Source: Anaerolineales bacterium
Lineage (GTDB): Bacteria > Chloroflexota > Anaerolineae > Anaerolineales > Villigracilaceae
Length of the DNA stretch: 9,954 bases
Assembly (NCBI GenBank): GCA_015489255.1
Contig: WGAD01000059.1
Coordinates: 1 to 9,954 of the forward strand
Reading direction: 5' to 3'
Made by a program: the position numbers and the translations under genes. The notes beneath the pieces are model-generated. The model did no database searches. It was given only the letters and a program-made list of their open reading frames with translations, and was not told the origin of the DNA. This document shows, in pieces, positions 8,413 through 9,954 of the stretch (position 1 is the stretch's first letter; each line of letters begins with the position of its first letter).

Positions 8413-8431
8413 CGAACAAGGGCGGCGTCAA
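8404..8431 (-). promoter_or_regulatory. lipA promoter, sigma-70 type
   Basis: On the minus strand TTGACG (8431-8426) and TACAAT (8409-8404) are separated by 16 nt; each hexamer matches the consensus at five of six positions. The -35 box overlaps the TGA stop of nfeD (8430-8428). The expected transcript start is near 8397, giving a leader of about 44 nt. Confidence 0.65.
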
Positions 8432-9765
8432 GCCTCCCCGCTGCGGCGGGGCGTTTGATCCTCTTCTGCCTGGACGATCAACCACAAGCCCCGGCGTTCC
8501 ACCACCCGGACGCGCTGACGGGGCGCCACTGGCCCGCGGTGCGGGTCTTCCAGGCGGGCGCTCCACAACTGCCCCCGGTAGCGCACCTGTCCGCGCGGAC
8601 GGAGCGGGGTGACCGCTATCGCCATCTCTCCTGGTTGGACGCTCAGGCTGTCGAACCCGGGCTGGCGTAACATGCGCACGGCAAAGCTGACGATGAGGCC
8701 GAAAGAGAGACCGATCGCCAGCCCCACAGCAACGACCAACGGAACGGAGACCTGCCAGTAGGCGGGGGTGTTGCTGGAATTGAAGAGCAGCAGCGCCCCG
8801 CCGATGAAAGTGGCGATGCCGGCGGCGGTCAGCGCGCCGTGGGTAGGGGCTTTGATGTCCAGGATGAAAAGGCCAAACGAAATCGCCATCACGCCCAGCC
8901 CCAGCCAGTTGACGGGCAAAACGCCCAGGCCATATGCCGCCACCGACAGGCTGAGCAGCCCCAGCGTGCCCGCCGCCCAGCCGCCCGGCGCCGACAGTTC
9001 CAGCAAAATGCCTTGTACGCCGAGGGTGAGCAAAATGAAGACGATGTTCGGGTCTACCAGCAGGCCGAGCAGGTGTTCTATCAGGCTGGGTGGGATTTCG
9101 GTTACCGTGGTGCGGGCGGTGGTCAGGGTGGCTGGGCCCTCTGCCAGGTGAACGGTGCGCCCATCCATTTGCAGCAGAAACTCGTTCAGGTCGGCGGCCA
9201 GCAAGTCCACCAGCCCGGCCTGGTAGGCTTCCTCGGCGCTGACGGCCAGGCCCTCGTCAATGGCGGCCTCGGCCAGGGCAATGGCCTCCTGACCGCGCCA
9301 TGCGGCCCAGGCGCGAACATCGGCCTTGATGATGTTGCTGACTTTGGCCTTCATGGAGTCGTCCAGGTCCTCCCCGCTGAGGCCGACGGGGGTAGCCGCG
9401 CCGATGACAGTTTCGGGGGCCATGGCGCTGGCGTGGGCGGCCAGGGTGAGCAACATGCCGGCGCTGCCCGCCATTGCGCCCCGTGGCGAGATGTACACCA
9501 GGACGGGCACGGAACTGTTGCGCATGGCCTGGGACATTTCCAGGGTTGCGTCCAGCTGCCCACCGGGCGTGTTGAGGACAATGACCAGGGCGGTGGCTTG
9601 TCGGCTTTCGGCAAGTTGCAGGGAACGCTGGAAGTAGAGATTGGTAGCCGGTGAGATGACGCCATCGATGGACATGACCATCACTTGCCCGCTAGCATCG
9701 GCCTGGGCGGGCGCGGTCAGCCCAAACAGGAGGAAGAAAATCCAGAGAACGAACCGCTTTTTCAT
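8428..9765 (-). CDS. nfeD: NfeD-family membrane serine protease (ClpP-like domain plus NfeD domain)
   Basis: Membrane protein of 445 residues of the long NfeD (NfeD1b) type. Residues 1-23 are a signal peptide (M-K-K-R, hydrophobic core, A-Q-A). Residues 26-195 form a ClpP/SppA-like protease fold with N-T-P-G-G (65-69) and a Ser-Lys dyad. The serine is Ser101 in G-S-A-G and the lysine probably Lys141 in K-A-K-V-S-N; the spacing of 40 is close to that of the archaeal homologue PH1510 (Ser97, Lys138). About five membrane helices follow (239-363), then an NfeD OB-fold domain (about 376-432) with G-E-M-A-I-A and R-Y-R-G-Q-L-W. Homologues cut the hydrophobic C-terminus of slipins. No slipin gene adjoins it on the side visible here. 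The ATG at 9765 is chosen because the signal peptide starts there; the frame stays open upstream but runs into repeat DNA. Confidence 0.9.
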   Translation of the reverse strand: MKKRFVLWIFFLLFGLTAPAQADASGQVMVMSIDGVISPATNLYFQRSLQLAESRQATALVIVLNTPGGQLDATLEMSQAMRNSSVPVLVYISPRGAMAGSAGMLLTLAAHASAMAPETVIGAATPVGLSGEDLDDSMKAKVSNIIKADVRAWAAWRGQEAIALAEAAIDEGLAVSAEEAYQAGLVDLLAADLNEFLLQMDGRTVHLAEGPATLTTARTTVTEIPPSLIEHLLGLLVDPNIVFILLTLGVQGILLELSAPGGWAAGTLGLLSLSVAAYGLGVLPVNWLGLGVMAISFGLFILDIKAPTHGALTAAGIATFIGGALLLFNSSNTPAYWQVSVPLVVAVGLAIGLSFGLIVSFAVRMLRQPGFDSLSVQPGEMAIAVTPLRPRGQVRYRGQLWSARLEDPHRGPVAPRQRVRVVERRGLWLIVQAEEDQTPRRSGEA

Positions 9766-9771
9766 ACCCTC

Positions 9772-9777
9772 ATTATA
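9772..9777 (-). promoter_or_regulatory. nfeD -10 box, possible leaderless transcript
   Basis: TATAAT on the minus strand (9777-9772) ends 6 nt before the nfeD ATG, so transcription would begin at or next to the start codon. The only -35-like hexamer is TTGAGC (9803-9798), 20 nt away, which is long. GAGGG lies 1 nt from the ATG, too near for a normal Shine-Dalgarno site, which also fits a leaderless message. Confidence 0.5.
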
Positions 9778-9815
9778 CAGCACAGGCGCGGCCTGCGGCT
9801 CAACCAGCGGGGATC

Positions 9816-9853
9816 GCGTTGGCCGAGCAGGGCGAAGCCCGTAGCGAGGCCAA
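9816..9853 (-). repeat. Intergenic repeat, complete copy between nfeD and the right-hand gene
   Basis: Same unit as 7302-7342 but inverted; shared ends are TTGGCCTCG and CTCGGCCAACGC. The arms GTTGGCC (9819-9825) and GGCCAAC (9848-9854) pair, and inside them GGGC (9830-9833) pairs with GCCC (9837-9840) around GAA. The unit lies between two diverging promoters. A 17-base piece also matches 7142-7158. Confidence 0.6.
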
Positions 9854-9874
9854 CCGCAAGGGGGCAAAATTTTG

Positions 9875-9880
9875 TATAAT
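9875..9880 (+). promoter_or_regulatory. -10 box of the right-hand gene
   Basis: A consensus TATAAT. Transcription should start near 9887, giving a leader of about 22 nt that holds AGGAGG (9898-9903), 5 nt before the ATG at 9909. No good -35 is present; the positions where one would lie fall at the edge of the repeat hairpin. Confidence 0.5.
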
Positions 9881-9908
9881 CAACCCAGCACACCCCCAGG
9901 AGGCGACC

Positions 9909-9954
9909 ATGACCCGCAAACCCTTCCTCTCCCTGCTGGCGTTCACCCTGGCGC
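9909..9954 (+). CDS. Start of an exported protein (15 codons visible)
   Basis: The ATG has a strong AGGAGG ribosome binding site 5 nt upstream and a TATAAT box further up. The visible N-terminus is M-T-R-K-P-F-L-S-L-L-A-F-T-L-A, with basic residues followed by a hydrophobic stretch, as in a signal peptide or first membrane helix. Nothing more can be said about its function. It is divergent from nfeD. Confidence 0.7.
   Translation, partial: MTRKPFLSLLAFTLA

Noticed and set aside
9628..9642. N-L-Y-F-Q in NfeD, resembling a TEV protease recognition site
   Set aside because: The preceding Glu and following Gly/Ser are missing; it is a chance match in a native protein, not an engineered tag.
9762..9774. 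Three-codon frame ATG-AGG-GTA-TGA overlapping the nfeD start (minus strand), a possible leader peptide
   Set aside because: Its ATG lies within the likely -10 box and would not be transcribed, and it has no ribosome binding site.
7130..9853. lipA-nfeD as cargo of a composite transposon bounded by the inverted repeats
   Set aside because: No transposase, no target-site duplication seen, and the genes are core housekeeping functions; scattered intergenic repeats explain the pattern more simply.

Overview
The window is a slice of a GC-rich bacterial chromosome made almost entirely of housekeeping genes. It opens inside nuoK and carries the last four membrane-subunit genes of a respiratory complex I operon (nuoK-nuoL-nuoM-nuoN, 1-5350, + strand). 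A HAD-family phosphatase/mutase (5416-6084) and a membrane fatty acid desaturase (6114-7127) follow on the same strand. On the opposite strand are lipA, lipoyl synthase (7415-8353), and nfeD, a membrane serine protease with an NfeD domain (8428-9765). At the right edge a secreted or lipid-anchored protein begins on the + strand (9909 to the end) and is cut after 15 codons. Taxonomy cannot be fixed from the sequence alone. The gene content and the general look of the proteins suggest an Anaerolineae-like member of the Chloroflexota; this is an inference held with low to moderate confidence.

The nuo genes are tightly packed with gaps of 12, 21 and 42 nt and good Shine-Dalgarno sites. An intrinsic terminator (5372-5404) closes the operon. 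Key charged residues of the proton path are all present: Glu72 of NuoK; Glu163, Lys252, His277 and Lys442 of NuoL; Glu147, Lys227, Lys258 and Glu400 of NuoM; Glu133, Lys217, Lys247 and Lys396 of NuoN. The complex should therefore be pump-competent. The HAD gene starts only 12 nt after the terminator and probably shares a transcript with the desaturase 29 nt downstream.

The desaturase and lipA converge on a bidirectional terminator (7366-7397). The 238 nt between the desaturase stop and that terminator hold no gene but several hairpins and members of a small repeat family. Another member of the family lies 2.5 kb away, in inverted orientation, between nfeD and the rightmost gene. lipA has its own recognisable promoter (TTGACG, 16 nt, TACAAT), whose -35 overlaps the nfeD stop codon and whose -10 sits in a perfect palindrome. 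nfeD has a TATAAT box so close to its start codon that its message may be leaderless.

I found no defence system, mobile element with a transposase, CRISPR array, RNA gene or plainly new system. The parts worth a second look are the intergenic repeat family, the promoter architecture of lipA and nfeD, the histidine-rich loop of NuoL, and an NfeD protease without a slipin gene next to it.
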